Shown here: positions 20,801 to 35,800 of the stretch, piece by piece
How the letters are laid out: every line of letters starts with the position of its first letter
Numbering within the stretch: the first letter of the stretch is position 1
Origin: Mactra quadrangularis
Lineage: Eukaryota > Mollusca > Bivalvia > Venerida > Mactridae
Assembly: GCA_025267735.1 (NCBI GenBank)
Contig: CM046309.1
Span: 34,757,202 to 34,821,201, forward strand
Length of the DNA: 64,000 bases
Reading direction: 5' to 3'
Position numbers and translations under genes: made by a program
Notes under the pieces: generated by a model
Told to the model about the DNA's origin: nothing
The model's input: only the letters and a program-made list of their open reading frames with translations
Databases searched by the model: none

Positions 20801-23800
20801 TAGTTGAAGTTGAATTGACGTCAATATCATTGATACTGGGTTTTTCAAGGCCAAGCTGATCTATATTGATATCAAGTGTGTAGTGATAAGTTGATAACTC
20901 ACTTTTGTGTCTCTATCAATGTCATACAGACTCATATGTGCTGTTTAGTGATTCAACATTATATAAATCATTACATGCCTGGTGTATTCGGTCAGCCATT
21001 TTGTTATCCAGAAGTCATTGGTTTGAATCCCAAGCAAGACCTGCATACATTCCTAATGCTTGATCAGTTGAAATACGGTTTACTGGTCTGCTATTCTCCC
21101 TCAAACCCTAGTATCAAGTAGGGATGTTGTCAACCTCTTGTAAAGGTAGTGTGCTCAGTACTGGTTGTAAGCTGAGGTCAAGAGATCCAGGGACATGAGA
21201 AAATTTAATGACTATTGCTATATCATGCGGTTATCGCATTATATTTTCACAAGCACTAGCCCAATGTATCATTTTTATAGTGAACAGCAAAATTATCAAC
21301 TAGCCTGCTAAATGATATCAGTAATGTTCACTAGCCCTAATCAGTTTTGGTCATGCTTGTTGTAATTAGTTAATATGATGCTGATAATGTATCAAATATT
21401 TGGTATACATGGATCCATCCATATTTTACTAGGTATCATTTGGTAAATTTTTAATTGCTCGTAGTTGTATTCAGATTATAGGGAGTATCTTGAATCAGGT
21501 ATGCCTCTGGTGAGCACTAATCCAATAGTGGTTAACCTAGTGCCTGGTAGAAGTTGAACATACCGGTATTCATACATACTGGTGGTTAAATTTCAAGTTA
21601 TATTACTATGTATAAGTCATATAATGATTTTAATCTATAGACTTTGTTACATTTATTTCTAATTATAGAATATGAAAACTGATATGTATGTATGTATAGA
21701 TTACTTTATGGTAATATTGGTATAGAAATTTTCATTTTGATTTTTGTGTAAAAATTTTGTGGTAGTCATTCTGGTACTGTTGTAATATGACACCCTCTCC
21801 ATTTGGTATTACTTGCCATTGAGGGTAAATAATGGTTGAGTGGTTATAAAATTGTTGATTTGGTCATTTTACGTAAGAAAAAAGGGGCGTAGTTCAATCT
21901 AGTTAAAATTATGACTACATTATGCTCCACTACATTTCCCTGCTATGGATCTAAAGTTTTGTTTTAACTTGTTGAACTTACCTTTTCAGGTAGTGATGTC
22001 GAACTTTTATAAATGACCATTCAAAATGACATTATAGGGTATATATCACCTTAATATCTGTATATAGATGTCTAAGTCTGCTATGAAATTACTCTCAAGG
22101 GGTCTGGAGCATGAGTTATGAGGCATGAGCTTCAGAGTAGCTATGTTCCTGGCAGTGAATGATACAAAAATGCAGGTGAGATAGTGTGTATTTATAAGCT
22201 GACTGTCTAATGATCATGATTTAAAAATAGCTTGTCTAACCGCCTCAAACTTATTCTGAATATTCAAGGTAAAGGTATCGGGTTGAATTAGTTAAAACTA
22301 CATTAAAATGATGGTAGCTATGATTGTATGATACACTGTAACTACCTGATAATCACCTGTTGATTTAAAGTATTCCTACATAAATATTTCTCTTATTTTT
22401 ACTTTTCATTGAAGTAGGAGTGAGAGTGGAGATAGTGAAGGAAAGTGGAGAGAGGGGGAGTAGAGTGAGGGAGATAGAGAGGGGGGGGGGAGATTGAGGC
22501 AGGTATGGAGAGAGTTGAGAGTGGTCGAGAGGAAGAGGAGAGCCGAGGGAGGAAGGGAGGGATAGTAGAGAGGAAGAGAGAGAGGGAGGAAAAGATTGAG
22601 GCAGGGAGAGAGAGAGAGGAGAGTGGGGGAAAGAAGGGAGATTGGAGAAAGGGAGGTGGGGAGAGTGGAGGGAGATTGGAGTGAGGGGGGTAGGGAGAGT
22701 GAGATCAAGAAAGAATAGAGAGAGAGAAAATTCTAGTTCTACTTGACATATTGATGCAAGAGGAATTTACTGTTTCTTTGTTTCCTCTGCTATAGTAAAG
22801 CCTATTGATTTACATTGAACTGTTTTCATAGAAGATGATTGGATTTTGAAGATGTTTGTTAGAAGTATTCTGTGTGGAATCTTACTTCACTTTTCAACAT
22901 AATATAATCTCTAGCTTCTAGCCAGACAAGATAGTACGAGAATTGATTTTGGCAAGGCTTGAAGTCTCTTTCTAGAACAAGGCATTGTTTTAGGCTAATT
23001 TATTGGAAAATCAATTGTTTTGACCAGTTTGAACCAATTGCTGAAATATTCATGTTTAAGGCAATAATGCAACTGTATGCTCTCTCTCCCGATAATTGAT
23101 TTAAAATGTTTTTGTGGCTATTGTACTTTTAATGGATTGTAGGCGGCAAGGGTGTTAATATTAAGTTAGCCAACTTCTTTCAAGGCTGAGGGGTACATTT
23201 TAGTTGGTTTTTTTTTGTGGGGGGGAGGCTTCTAAGTGTGATGTAACTTTGAAATTAAGGGGCTTATGGGTGATTATTACCTAAGGCTGGGAACCAAAGA
23301 CACTTTGCATGGACATGGCACCCATAGAATGCATAGATTAATTTGAAAAATAAATACTTTATCAAGTTTCAGTTTACTAACTGGTCATAGCTAGACATGT
23401 AATATTTGAAAAGCTTAATTGTTTTGGTAAGTATGGTCTTATTGAAGTTGAGATTTTTATCATAACATAACTTGAATAGTTTGAAATTTAGTTTCCTTCT
23501 TTTAAATGTTGTTAAGTGTTTGATAGGAATTTGCCATTAATGTTGATAAGAATGGGACATGACTCATTTTAAAGATGTAAATATCTAAATGATATACATT
23601 TGATTGTACTATAATCTTAGATAACATTGAGGAAAAGTCGACTGAAAACTGTGAAGAATAGATATGGGTACCAGTATATGTGACTGGAAGGTGTGAGGGT
23701 AACTCCTGGGTCTGGATTGTGGAATATTGATGAGTGTATAGATATACCTTACAGAGAAATGGTATTGATGATATGGGGGTCTGGACTGCCCCTTTCATGC

Positions 23801-26800
23801 TTACACTGGTTTTGTTATACCCCCGCTTCGAAGAAGAGGGGGGTATACTGTTTTACCCTTGTCTGTCCGTCCGTTACAAAATTTCCATCACAGTTTTCTC
23901 AGCAACTATAGCATGCAGCAGCCTAATACTTTGCATATTGCTTCATCCCATAGTCCCATGTGGTGTAAAGCGATTTCATGCTCCTTGCTCATCTACTTCC
24001 TGTTTGTCGCATATTTTTAGATTTTTGCGGGGGTGTCACTAGTGAGCATTAGCTCACAGATTTACTTGTTTTTTTGGGGAAGGGGGGTGATATTAGGTCT
24101 AGACTGTCCCTTTTACTTGTAGTACTAGTATATCTTGCGGGGAAGAGATGTCATTGTGTCTCGACTGTCCCCTGAACTTGTAGCACAGGTATATCTTGCT
24201 GGGAAAGGGTGATTTGAGGTCGGAACTGCCCCCCTCTTAACCTGTAGTGTTTTAATTAAGACAGTAAATGTAAAAGATTTAAAAGAACACTAATGATTAA
24301 GATTATGTAGTCCAGGTCATACTAAGTATGCCAAATTTCTAGTATAAAGAGACATCTTCCCTTAAGAAAGATGATCAGTAGTTAAATTTGACATGATTCT
24401 ATTCATATGTAAAAGACAACAAAGTAAAATCTCACTGTAGGGTTAAAGTTGTCTTTGTAGACAAGAAGCAGCTAAAAATAGATGGTTGCTAATGTATGTA
24501 AACTGCATGTATTTTTACCAAATATTTTATCAGTTTTCTAGTTTCTACTAAGGTCTAGATTTCTGGCAGCGTATGAACAATAGTATTATTGATATGTTGA
24601 AATAGACTCTGTATACAATCCATTCACTGATTGCCTGTATATTTCATTCATCAAATCACGGTACAAAATCCAATATTGTCTCGATATACTGTGATACAAC
24701 AGCATTAACTATTTAGTATATAATATAGTTGCACTGACTTGGTGTCAATAACCATACAATATTGAAATCATTCCATCAGGGTTGCATCATCTAATGAATG
24801 ACTACATCAGGGTATTATACGTATGGAAGGCTTTTTATGTAACAGGCAGAAGGGTCATTTACTGGCCCTTCCCCTTGTGAAACTTTTATATATATCTTTG
24901 AAACTACATAATGGATTCACTTAAAACTTCACTCAGGTTTGCTATTAGTTGTCAAATGCAAAGTTGCAATTCTCCAGTACGATTTTTTATTGAATTATGG
25001 CCCTTGCATACTTTGATTTTTTCCGAGAAATTTTGCATGTCAATTATAGCAACCAATGAAAGTGTCCACTTTGACTTGAAATTTCACTCATCTCATTAAT
25101 GGCTTGCATTTCATTCAATTTTTAATTTTGTTTACACAGCACCTCAAATAATCAAGCATGCTCTCTGTGGACTGCTCTTGTAACTATATATTTGTAATTT
25201 ACTCATTAATGAGAAATGTATACATCAATTAATTGCCTTGAAGTGAAATACTACATCAGAAATGTATTAATAATGATCATGTATAAAACATATAACATCT
25301 TCTGTTAGTATTGTTTCTTTCTTAACCAGAGGCAATGGTAATAATGGATACAGGTTCAGCATGGTACGATTGTATGAGTTGGATTTTTATATCATTAACA
25401 CATTTGAGTGTTTTCTTTTATTAGCTTAACGAGTATATACTCCTAAAAAGCTCAAAAGCTCAAAGTCATGCTTTTCTGTTTTTCTGTTTATGAGTAGATG
25501 TTTTTCTTTCATGAGCTGTAAGGTGGTTGATACTATACAAAATATCTAGCTCATGCTGGCTTTGTACATGACTGTTCTTGATAAGTTTTTCTTTGTAGAT
25601 AGGAGTTCTTTTTATTATTGTTATATTACCTTTTGATGAAAATCTTGATCAGTCCATTAGCTATGATGTGATGAGATTCATTGAAATCTCAAAGAAGTAG
25701 CTTGGAGCATTGCTTTTTTCTTGCTTTGTTGAGAGAGAATGGTGTCAATTATATTATAAGTATGGCAGAGTGGAAAATTTGTTCTGGATTAGTATGATAA
25801 AACAGCTTCGTTTAGATGTCCATTTGTTATTACACTATTGGTCTCAACTTGGAAGCTCTTATTGCTACATTAAATGTTTTAATACTAAGTTTCTTTTATT
25901 ATTTTTACAGCGAAAAGAATTAAACTTTGGTTTTTGTCTACTTTATTTTAATTTTCTATTATAATTCATTTGAGATGCAGTCCACAAAATTAGAGGGTGA
26001 CTAATTGTTTAAAGTTATTTTGTTGTAATATCTTATCACTATGCCTATGACTAACATAGGTGGGATATGCTGTCTGTATGTTATGTTTGACATATGAGTG
26101 CCTGTAGTTTGTTTGTTTACATGATAAAACTATTGTTTATTATTTTATTGTTTCTATTTTCATATCATGATAATTTGGTTTAAATAAAATTGCAGATTGA
26201 TGTAGTTTATTATGGTATAATTGTTTTGGTGATAAAACAGATTTAAAAATGTTTTAATGGTTGTTTTAGAACTCAGTAAAGGGCTGGGTGTCAGTCATTT
26301 GGAACAGATCTAGTTCAAATATCAAATCATAGCATTCAGTGTAACTTGGTTCTGACTTAAGTTTGTGGCACAGTAGACTATGTGCAAGATTATGTTTCTA
26401 GTGTCCTGAAAGGTTTGCTGGTTCAAGCATCACCCTGGATAGTTATACACTTTTGAGTTCTGTAAAAATTCAGCAATTATGTACTTCATGTATTTATAAT
26501 AGATATCTTGGGCTTAGCGCAAAATGGTTGTAACTCACTCTTTTATATTGAGTTACAACCGTTTAGGGCTACGCCTGCGATATGTGTATGGAGAAGGTGG
26601 GGGCCTTAATAAGAGTAAACAGTGAGTACTGGTTATGAACAGATGTCCAGGAAAGCTAGGTTAGGTGACTTGGCCACTATAATTACCATAGAAGGACACC
26701 AATGTATATATTTTACTAAATTGAAGCAATTTTTCCAAGCTTCCAGATGGTTGGTGAAAGGAAAGACTAAATGAAAGTAAATTAGTATCTTCCATGTCTA

Positions 26801-29800
26801 GTGTACATAATTATCTCTGTTACTTCACAGACATGATAGTAAACATACTCCGAGAATAATTTCAGGAATCAAATATTTCTCTCAGAATTTATAGGATTGG
26901 TTTCCATGGTAGAAATAAAGTGAAAATCAGAATTTGTTGTCTTGTTGGAGAAGATGTTTTCTACTGTCTGATGAGTTTTCTACAGTGAAGTTAATTATCT
27001 TAACTCCTTATTTCCTGTTTTCTGATGGTGTGATACATTTATACATGTATGATATATCTGTCTTCTTTTATTTTGTCCAGATCTGATCAGGTCTATTTTT
27101 GAAGCTACTCATTCACAATTCTCAACTTCAATATCAACCTTTTTAAAACTCTCAACACTAAAATTGCATGGAACATTTTGGCAGCAGTGAAGCCAAGTCC
27201 TGATTATGCCAATTTTTCAACTAATTAAAAAAAATAAAGTGATGACTTTAATGATGGCATACTTTTTATGGAGCTTGGTCATGAAAGATTTCTACAGCCA
27301 TTCTCCCTCCTACCACTGATTCTAAAACCATGTAGAGCAGTTTTCAGTCACTGAGTGAAGTATGTGCCTTGTAACTAGTTAACAGTTAAGTCCGGAGATA
27401 TTGTTTTAGCCCTTACAGGAACAGTGGGTAGGTTGAATGATGGCCTTTATATAACCTTTACAATGTGTTGCTACGGGGTTAAAGCCAACTACATTGTGAT
27501 ATTAAGATCTATGATGGGAGGGGGTTGTATAAATATGTTAATTATTAATATTGTTGACATATACAGTATACTGTCTAGTCATGATATTTATAAAGTAAAT
27601 GTATATACAACAACAACTTGCATACACTTACTATGATTCATTAATTAGTTTATAATGTATATATACATCATTATAAACATTTTACTCATTCATTTTATTG
27701 TCTACCTGCTTAATAAGTTCAGGCTAGGTCTGGGTTCAACTATGCCTCATGGTATAGAACAGCAAGGATGTACTGTATCCGGTCAGCATTTAGTACAAAT
27801 GAGTGCAAAGAAGGTCCATTGGCAAAAAGAAAATAGGAAGCTCAATTTATGTTCAATAACTGGACGTGATCAGTGATTGTTCAACAAACAGAGATGATTA
27901 TTTGATTATAGTCAATTATCAGCCTAGCACTGGCTGCTGCAATTGGCTTACTAGTTTCAGAGAAAATGTTTGTTGAGAATCAAGATTATAGTAGTAGTAA
28001 ATATAGAGGAGTTCATAATGACTTTATATAAATAATAGTGGGAATGTTCAGCACAAAAAAGTTCACATCCTACTTTTTTTACATGTAGTAACTGTAAGAC
28101 TAGTTGTGTGTTGACCAATCAAGTTGAAGCATCTTCTTATTGCTCATTTAGCATAGTGCTCCTTTCTTATATGATTTATCTACCATTGACAGTTGTTGAA
28201 AGCTCCCCCCCCCCCAGTTTTTACTTACATATTGTAATGAATGTTTGACCCTTAAGATATTTTAAGCTTTTTTAGTACACTATGAAGACTGGACTTATTA
28301 GCTATCTGTACATACATTTATTGTTTAGAACTTAAACTGATGATTAGTATGTTAATAGGTTTTGCTGAGAAATAATGCTTTACTGTATAATTACCTTCAG
28401 TAGTTAGTCTGTTTCTATAAATAATAACAATAGTACAATCATGCTGCTTAATTCTTCTATGATTGGACTCAGGGTTCAAGGTTAGTTAGTTTGATTCTCT
28501 ACATATCTTTGTGAAGTTTGGTATTTATATTATTAGCTATGGCCTTCTCCCCTACCAAATATCAATGTATCAGATAATCAAGTTGAGCAGTTATTAGCCA
28601 CTTGCAGAGAGAGTATGTGCTTAGTACTAGGTTACTTAGTACTAGGTAATTGCTTTGATCAGGAGATTTAACTATAAGCCTCTCCAGGGGCTGTGAGTTG
28701 TTAGATATTTCCTAATGATGTGACTTAACAATTGTTATTAAGTAGCATTCAGCACCTTGAAAACATGACAACTTAAAACTTAAAAAAAAACTAACATACA
28801 AATCCCTTGTGTTTAAAATTGAAGGTCATATATGTATGGTTTCATTCAGGTCTATAAAACTTTGAATGTTTTCCCCATGTTGAGTCATTGAAGGCTGTGA
28901 TATGGTAACATAGTAATTCTGTACGGTTTGTTTGGTTACAGAAGATTGTAGATATGACATGTTTCACATTGTTGAAATGTTTAATTGATGATAATTTGTT
29001 AATAGATTAGTCCTTGGAGCTTTCAGTTTGATGATATGAATTTAAATAACCATAGGTTGTTATACATGCAGCCAGCCACCTACTTGTAAAGAAAAACAAC
29101 ATAGCTGTTGAGACTTTTTCCTTACTGGATAATCTAAACACTCATGATGATGGTTTAAATGAACTATTTGCAGGGCATTTTTTCAGTATGTGGGGAAGGC
29201 GTCTGGGGCCTTACGTTATATAATACAATGGGGAAATTTTATCACAATTTCGTTGACAGGGGGATGAAAAATCAGTGGTTACCCACAAATTTGGGGAAAA
29301 CTGTGTTATTTCAAAGACATTTCAGAAGGGGAAGGCAATTGTAAACGACCCCTGATATATAAGAGAAAAAGTCCGGGTTTGTATAATAAAAAGCTAGATG
29401 AAACTCCACTTTCATGGGCCAGCACAAAACTAGTCTTACTACATGTAAACGAAGAAGAATGTAGGTTAGTTTTATGCTGACCAATCAAATTGTATGTCTA
29501 CAGAAAACATAACTTTAAGATTCTACCACAAGACTTCCAAAGAAAATTACCTGCCGCTGAGTTTACTCATTTCTTTCATTGATTAGTGATCAATGAATGA
29601 TTTACAATATGAGTAAAAATGTGTATTTTGAGTAACACCATGTAGTAACTGTATTATTCAACTATTGATTTTATGGAAAATGAATAAAAAACTTTGAGAT
29701 ATTGGAAGAGTTCTGAGCTTTCCTCTGAGACTATTGATAAAACCAAGTCATGGAATTCTTGTCTATTGATTTGTTAGCTGCCATAAATGATACAATAAAA

Positions 29801-32800
29801 GTACATTATTCTGAGGCAAACATAAAACAGATTTTTCTCTCTACATACTCCCACACTTATTGGTTCCATCAACACAAATTGGTTCCTTGAATTGGTGATG
29901 GTACCCTGCACACATTCCTCAGAAAAATGTTTTCAATGTTTCTTTATAAGTTTAGAAGTTTATTTTGATGGGTTTAATGCTGTAGCAACAGATTGTATAG
30001 GTCATGTAACAGATTTTTAGAAGTAATACTATTCTTTTAAAGTGAACAGAGCTATACTCATATTGTGTTTAAAATTTTCTGGCTGGAATTAGATCAAATC
30101 TACCATTGTTAAAAGTCACAAAGAAGATGAAAGTCGTTATTGTTCCAAGTTGAAGGTCATTCTTGTTCCAAGTTTAAGGTCATTCTTGTTCCAAGTTTAA
30201 GGTCATTCTTGTTCCAAGTTTAACGTCATTATTGTTCCAAGTTGAAGGTCATTCTTGTTCCAAGCTTAAGGTCATTCTTGTTCCAAGTTTAAGGTCATTC
30301 TTGTTCCAAGCTTAAGGTCATTATTGTTCCAAGTTGAAGGTCATTCTTGTTCCAAGTTTAAGGTCATTTTTTTTTCAAGTTGAAGATCATTCTTGTTCCA
30401 AGTTTAACGTCATTCTTGTTCCAAGCTTAAGGTCAATTTTTATTTCAAGTTGAATGTCATTCTTGTTCCAAGTTGAAGGTCATTCTTGTTCCAAGCTTAA
30501 GGTCAATTTTTATTTCAAGTTGAATGTCATTCTTGTTCCAAGTTGAAGGTCTTATTGTTCTAAGGTGAAGGTCTTCAAATATATTGTTCCAAGTTGAAGG
30601 TAGTTATTGTTCCAATTTGAAGGTAGTTATTGTTCCAATTTGAAGATCATTGTTATTCTAAGTTGGGTGATCTTATGAGTTGATTGAATGTTTTAAGGTT
30701 TATCTGCTGTACACAACATGTATCTTGTTATTTTGAAGTTGAGAATTTTCCTAATTTGATTATTTGATTGCATTTTAATAAATTTGATTCATAAATGAAG
30801 TTGATGAAATTTCAGCTTTTGTTTTTATACCAGAATTCACTTGTGTGAAATGAAGTTATATTAATCAAAAGCATTTAATGCAAATTAAATCATATTGTCC
30901 TTGGTACACATACTTACAGTTTACTGATTTGTTTGTAATATGCTGTGTAAAAGCTCATAATTTTGAAATCCATAGATGAAGTTTTGATATCTAGTATACT
31001 ATGAATGAGTATTTTGACACAGAGATTTGACTGACATTCTAAGTCTGGTTTTAATGTAACCATATTGATTTTACCATTCATATGAGAAGAGTGGTTGTTT
31101 GGTCAATTTATTTCTCTTTTCTCATATTAGATGGTTTCCATTAATGTTTCAGTTTACAAATATTACTAAATGAAGTCTCTTTGAGTCTCTTAGTGTCTAT
31201 TTTAATACACTACTCTGTTTTATCTGACAATGTTGGCATGAAATAACACCTTCTTAACTTTTTGTAATGGTCATTTGAATTGACAGTCTAATTGGCTTGC
31301 TCAGTCATTTGCACACAAGTTAACTGCTCAAAGGGTTGATGGGTTTGATTCCAGGGAGGGGCATATTTTCATGGAGCTTACGATTTTTTGGCCTTCCTCT
31401 GACCACTGATTCTTAATTATGTAGGACAGTTGTCAGTCACTGACTGAATTATATACCAAGTAACTGGTAAACAGCTTAATCCAGAGACTAAGCCTTTCCT
31501 GGAACTGTGAGTAAGTTGACTGTTCTCTGTGCTATGACCTGCTATGACTTATACAATGTGTTACTATGGCATTAAACTTAATATTAATAACAATAACAAA
31601 TCCTTAACTTGACCATTCCACTAATTCAAATTGTACCAAAAGTAGAAAAATGTTCATAATTACTGTATCATTGAAAACCAGTTGTAAATTAGCTGTGAAA
31701 CAAGAGAGCTATACTTTAAAATGAACAATAGTGTTAGATGTAGCTGGTAGCCTGGTTGATTAATTAGATTCTTAATTTCCTTAATTACTTCCTGGATCAA
31801 TTATGTTGAATTGTTTTATGAGAGCTACATGTCTCTTATAATGTAGCTTACTAATTTAGACTGTACTCTATACAGTCCTACTGTTACATACTATAATTTA
31901 CAGTCTTACTGTTGTTCACTTTGGATTTTTAACAAGTTATACAACTTAAGTGTTTGTCAAATTTTAGGTAAGATGTAACTGCTTGGACACTGACTGTATT
32001 TAGAAATGTTTTATGTTGATGTAAAGCTATCTAATTACTCTGACTCTTAAATACTGCTGTTAGCTCAAGACTCAGTGTAAGTTTGGATAATAAAGAAGTA
32101 AAATAATTTCACATGATATCACAAATCCTTGATTAATTAATCTTATAAGCCACTGTTATTTATCACTGTTTCTTCTAAGGAATCTACCTGTAAACTGAGA
32201 TTTGACCTGTCTCTCCTGTTAGTTCTAAGCATGTATGTACATGTAGTCCGATAGATTCAAAACAGGGTTTGACACTAACAGCGTCCTGGGACTCTGAGGA
32301 TCTCAAAAACTTAGGAGGAACCCCTGTGATTTTTGCTGGGTATTCCGTCCCTGAAAAATTGCCCTGTGGTGCTTACGTGAATTTGAGGTTCCATAAGTTG
32401 TTTTATCACAATTTGTGAGCACAAACCTGTATATTTTTTTTTCTTTTATTGGAGGAATCCCTAATGGTGAGAAGGAATCTTTTGAATAACCTTCTAGGGA
32501 TTCCTTTGGGATTCCTAGCAAAAACAGTAAATGTCGAACCCTGCAAAATAGAAAACTTTTGCCACCTGGACCTTTCTAGAATATTGTCTGATTATGATTT
32601 CATCTCTGGCTTGCCTTGACTACAGTCTGTGCTTCATGTCCCTGGAACTTCAGCATTTTGAATATTTTGCACTTTCTTCTCTGCATTAAAATGATAAGGT
32701 TTGCTAAGGTGTGGTGCCATGGTTCAAATTCAAGATTCTGCAGTTCTAAGGTTTCATATAGTTTTTAATCTTTTTTTAGCCGTTATATTGAATGTATGGC

Positions 32801-35800
32801 AGGTTGTATGAATATAGATACTGTGATAATTAACTAAAAAACTTGGAAGAATTCATGTAATATTTTCTCTTTTAATCATTGTTTATACAGGGTGTTTATC
32901 TTGAGTTATTTTAGGTAGAAACATGTTATCAGAATATTCCAGTTCATTATAGCAATTGGTAGTACAATATAACCTGTGAATATTTGAACTGCTTCAAAGG
33001 GTGATAGTTTCCAGGACTGGTCCTGAATATCAGGTGTTTTTGGTACCTGAGATAGAGTTCTTTTACTATTTAGATGATGAGGTAGTCATAAAATTAAGGA
33101 ATTTCAGGAATTTGAAAATTTTGAACTTTCGCCTATAGAATTGTATTCTTTGAATTCATTAGAAGATAATGCATTAGTTCTTCAGTAAGTCCATAAATAA
33201 GCATGGTTAGTACTTCATCTTAAATGCAAATCTAGGTATTGTGGGTTAGATTTCTGGACTTGAACTGCATACCTCTGTGGAGCTTAGTAATTATAAATAC
33301 TTTCTACATCAGAATTCTATTCTGGGACATTCTGTTTTTAGGCAGGTGTTAGCCACTGACAAAGGTATGTGCTTGGTTCTGGTCAAAAGCTTAGATCTTA
33401 AAAGAACAGTAGTCCATTGGTGGGTTTTATGTTTAGGAAACATGATGTTCTGGGTATAAACCCAACTAGGATCACTTCTAATTTCCTTAAGCAACAAATT
33501 TACTTTTGATTGCTTCACATAACTCAGGTGAAATTAGATACCTACAATGGTGATAAATTCTGTTGCACCAATTGTTCACTGCAATGTCCCCTGGAGATAT
33601 TTTGATTGATAGAATTATACAAGTAGCCAAAAGACCAGGGTTAATGGCTGGAGAGTTGTTGACCATGTATGGACAAGTTTACAAACAGGAAAGCTATATG
33701 ATGTGTTTGTTTTCTATTTTCAGATTTATTACAGTGTACAAATGAACCTAATGTGTCAATACCTCAGCTAGCTGATCTTCTTATAGAAAGAACACAACAG
33801 TCTAGTTGGGTCATAGTATTTAAATCATTAGTTACAATTCATAATCTTATGAATTATGGAAATGAGGTTTGTATGAGTTTGGTATTATAATTGACCATTT
33901 GAACAGTTTATCTATTTATTGTAAAAATGCTGCCCGGCTAAGCTCAGTTGGTATGCACAGGTCTTCTGATTGAGAAGTTGAAGGTTCGATTCCTAGGCGG
34001 GTCATACCTTGTGGAGCTTGGTCATGGCATAATTCTACAGTCATGCTCCCTCCTACCACTGATTTTAAGTCGTATAGGGCAGTTGTCAGTCACTGATTGA
34101 AGTATGCGCCTAGTAACTGGTTAACAGCTAAATCCAGAAATTTAGCCTTTCCATGAACGGTGAGTAGGTTGACTGACCGCTATGATATAACTTATACTAT
34201 GTGTCGCTAAGGTGTTAAACTTTAAAAAAACGAAAAATGTTTAAGTAAAGCTAGAAATAACTAAGATTTGAGTTTGAGGAAATTAAAATGAATGATGAGG
34301 GGACCTTGAACTTAAATGAAAACTTATCCACTAGTCTTAATAGGGAATTAATATGATGAAAACGTGAGCATGAGATAAATAAACATGGTAATTTTAATCC
34401 ATCATAATATTTGTTGATATAACAATACACCAGAGTAGGAAAATATTATGTGTTATTATTAATAATTTATCTTAATTGAATTAACTCGTGATGTAATTAA
34501 TGATACATTCAATACATAAATTCAATTTCACACAATTATAGTCTAGCCTGTTTTGTAGTTACAAAGTTTTTGTAGAGCTATCATCCATTCCAACGATATT
34601 GATCTATTGTTGATATATATTTTCCAATCAACTATCGATACGCGTTTTGAAATATCGATTATAAAGCCTATATAAGTGAATAAATAAAAGTGTCAAAATT
34701 TGTGAGACAAACCTATCGTGAGTAGAAAATTTGTGATAGATTCTTTTGTTTATTTATGAACAAGACAAATTCTTTTTATGCAGGAAACCAAGGTATAACA
34801 TTCATGACAAATATACATCTATTATGAGTTTATGACAACATAAAATGTTCTGTATAGTACTGCAGTGAATGTATCCATATATATCGGTGTATGGTCAATA
34901 TTAATTTCTCGATATATCAATATCGTCAATTTGCTTCGAGCCCAATCAATGACAGCTCTAAGTTTTTGTTGTGGTGTTACCAAATGTAGTCTTCAAAGAT
35001 GAAAGTTCTTGAAAAAGAGGGGGGGGGGTGTAAATTAAGTTATCTTTAAAGAAAGAAGTTCTTGATAAATGGATGGGGTTACTAAGTAAAGTCTTATTAG
35101 ATAGAAAGTCTTGAAATTTAGGATGTTATTTTTTAGGGTGTTATAATTAACTATTTATGGGGTAGTGAATAGTAAAACGGCAGTATGACTATTATAGCCC
35201 TACTTGTATTAATAATGCTTCTAAAGGTTTTTGCTTGGCTCAGGGTTAATACCCTTCTTTATTAAAGCACTAGCATTAGACACTAAACTGATGGCGATTT
35301 TTGTGGACTCGGTAATTGGTCCACTAGCTAAATTTAAAGACTTTGCTGACTTCCAAGAATTCACTCTGTAATTAATGTTAATTAAATTTTGTACAATATA
35401 ATCCTATACACCATTATTGACCAAGTGTAAACTACAGTTTGTTACAAATCTAATTTTCTGTTGTAACATCTTTCATTTTGTCTTTATTTAATTATTTTAC
35501 TTGAATTATTTAGTGTGTTAGTTATGTTGTTTGCTAACTTAGTTGTAAAAACTGACAATACTTGTTGTTAAACCAATTGTTGTTAGGCCAGAAAGATCTA
35601 TAAATGGATGATGTTTCTTTTGCTAAGCAAAAAACATTAGAACATAGAATGTTGCCTGTACATGTACAATTATGTATGATTAAAACTTATTTCTCTATGT
35701 AAGTAAATTCGAACAGCTGTGCCCAAGTTGTTTTTTGTCATTTATATCAATTACCATAAATTATGTAATTATAACTAACGTTGCCAGTCACATGACCATA

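Larger units (their letters stand above)
17899..33723 (+). other. PICALM intron 1, 15.8 kb
   Basis: No exon recognised. Contents: a TAGGGCTCGACATTAA element with 5-bp TSD (18253), a 27-bp perfect hairpin (19112), the CACTAGCCCAAT dispersed repeat (about 19940, 21250), a TIR element with 9-bp TSD (20106), a purine-rich tract (22412), a copy of the ATACCCCCGCTTCGAAG repeat (23815), SINE pieces (about 20990, 26340, 27270, 28480, 31287, 33199), a TIR element (29171), a 22/23-bp minisatellite (30131) and a CAGGGTTTGAC element (32263). First introns of this size often hold enhancers, but none can be read directly. Confidence 0.7.

Noticed and set aside
22406..22708. Ser/Leu/Pro-rich minus-strand open frame
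   Set aside because: Translation of the complement of a homopurine tract.
33930..34006. Functional tRNA gene
   Set aside because: A and B boxes are present but the anticodon loop lacks the usual T33 and the acceptor pairing is imperfect; SINE body follows directly. The same reasoning applies to 4354-4436, 8250-8306, 12195-12262 and 55136-55215.
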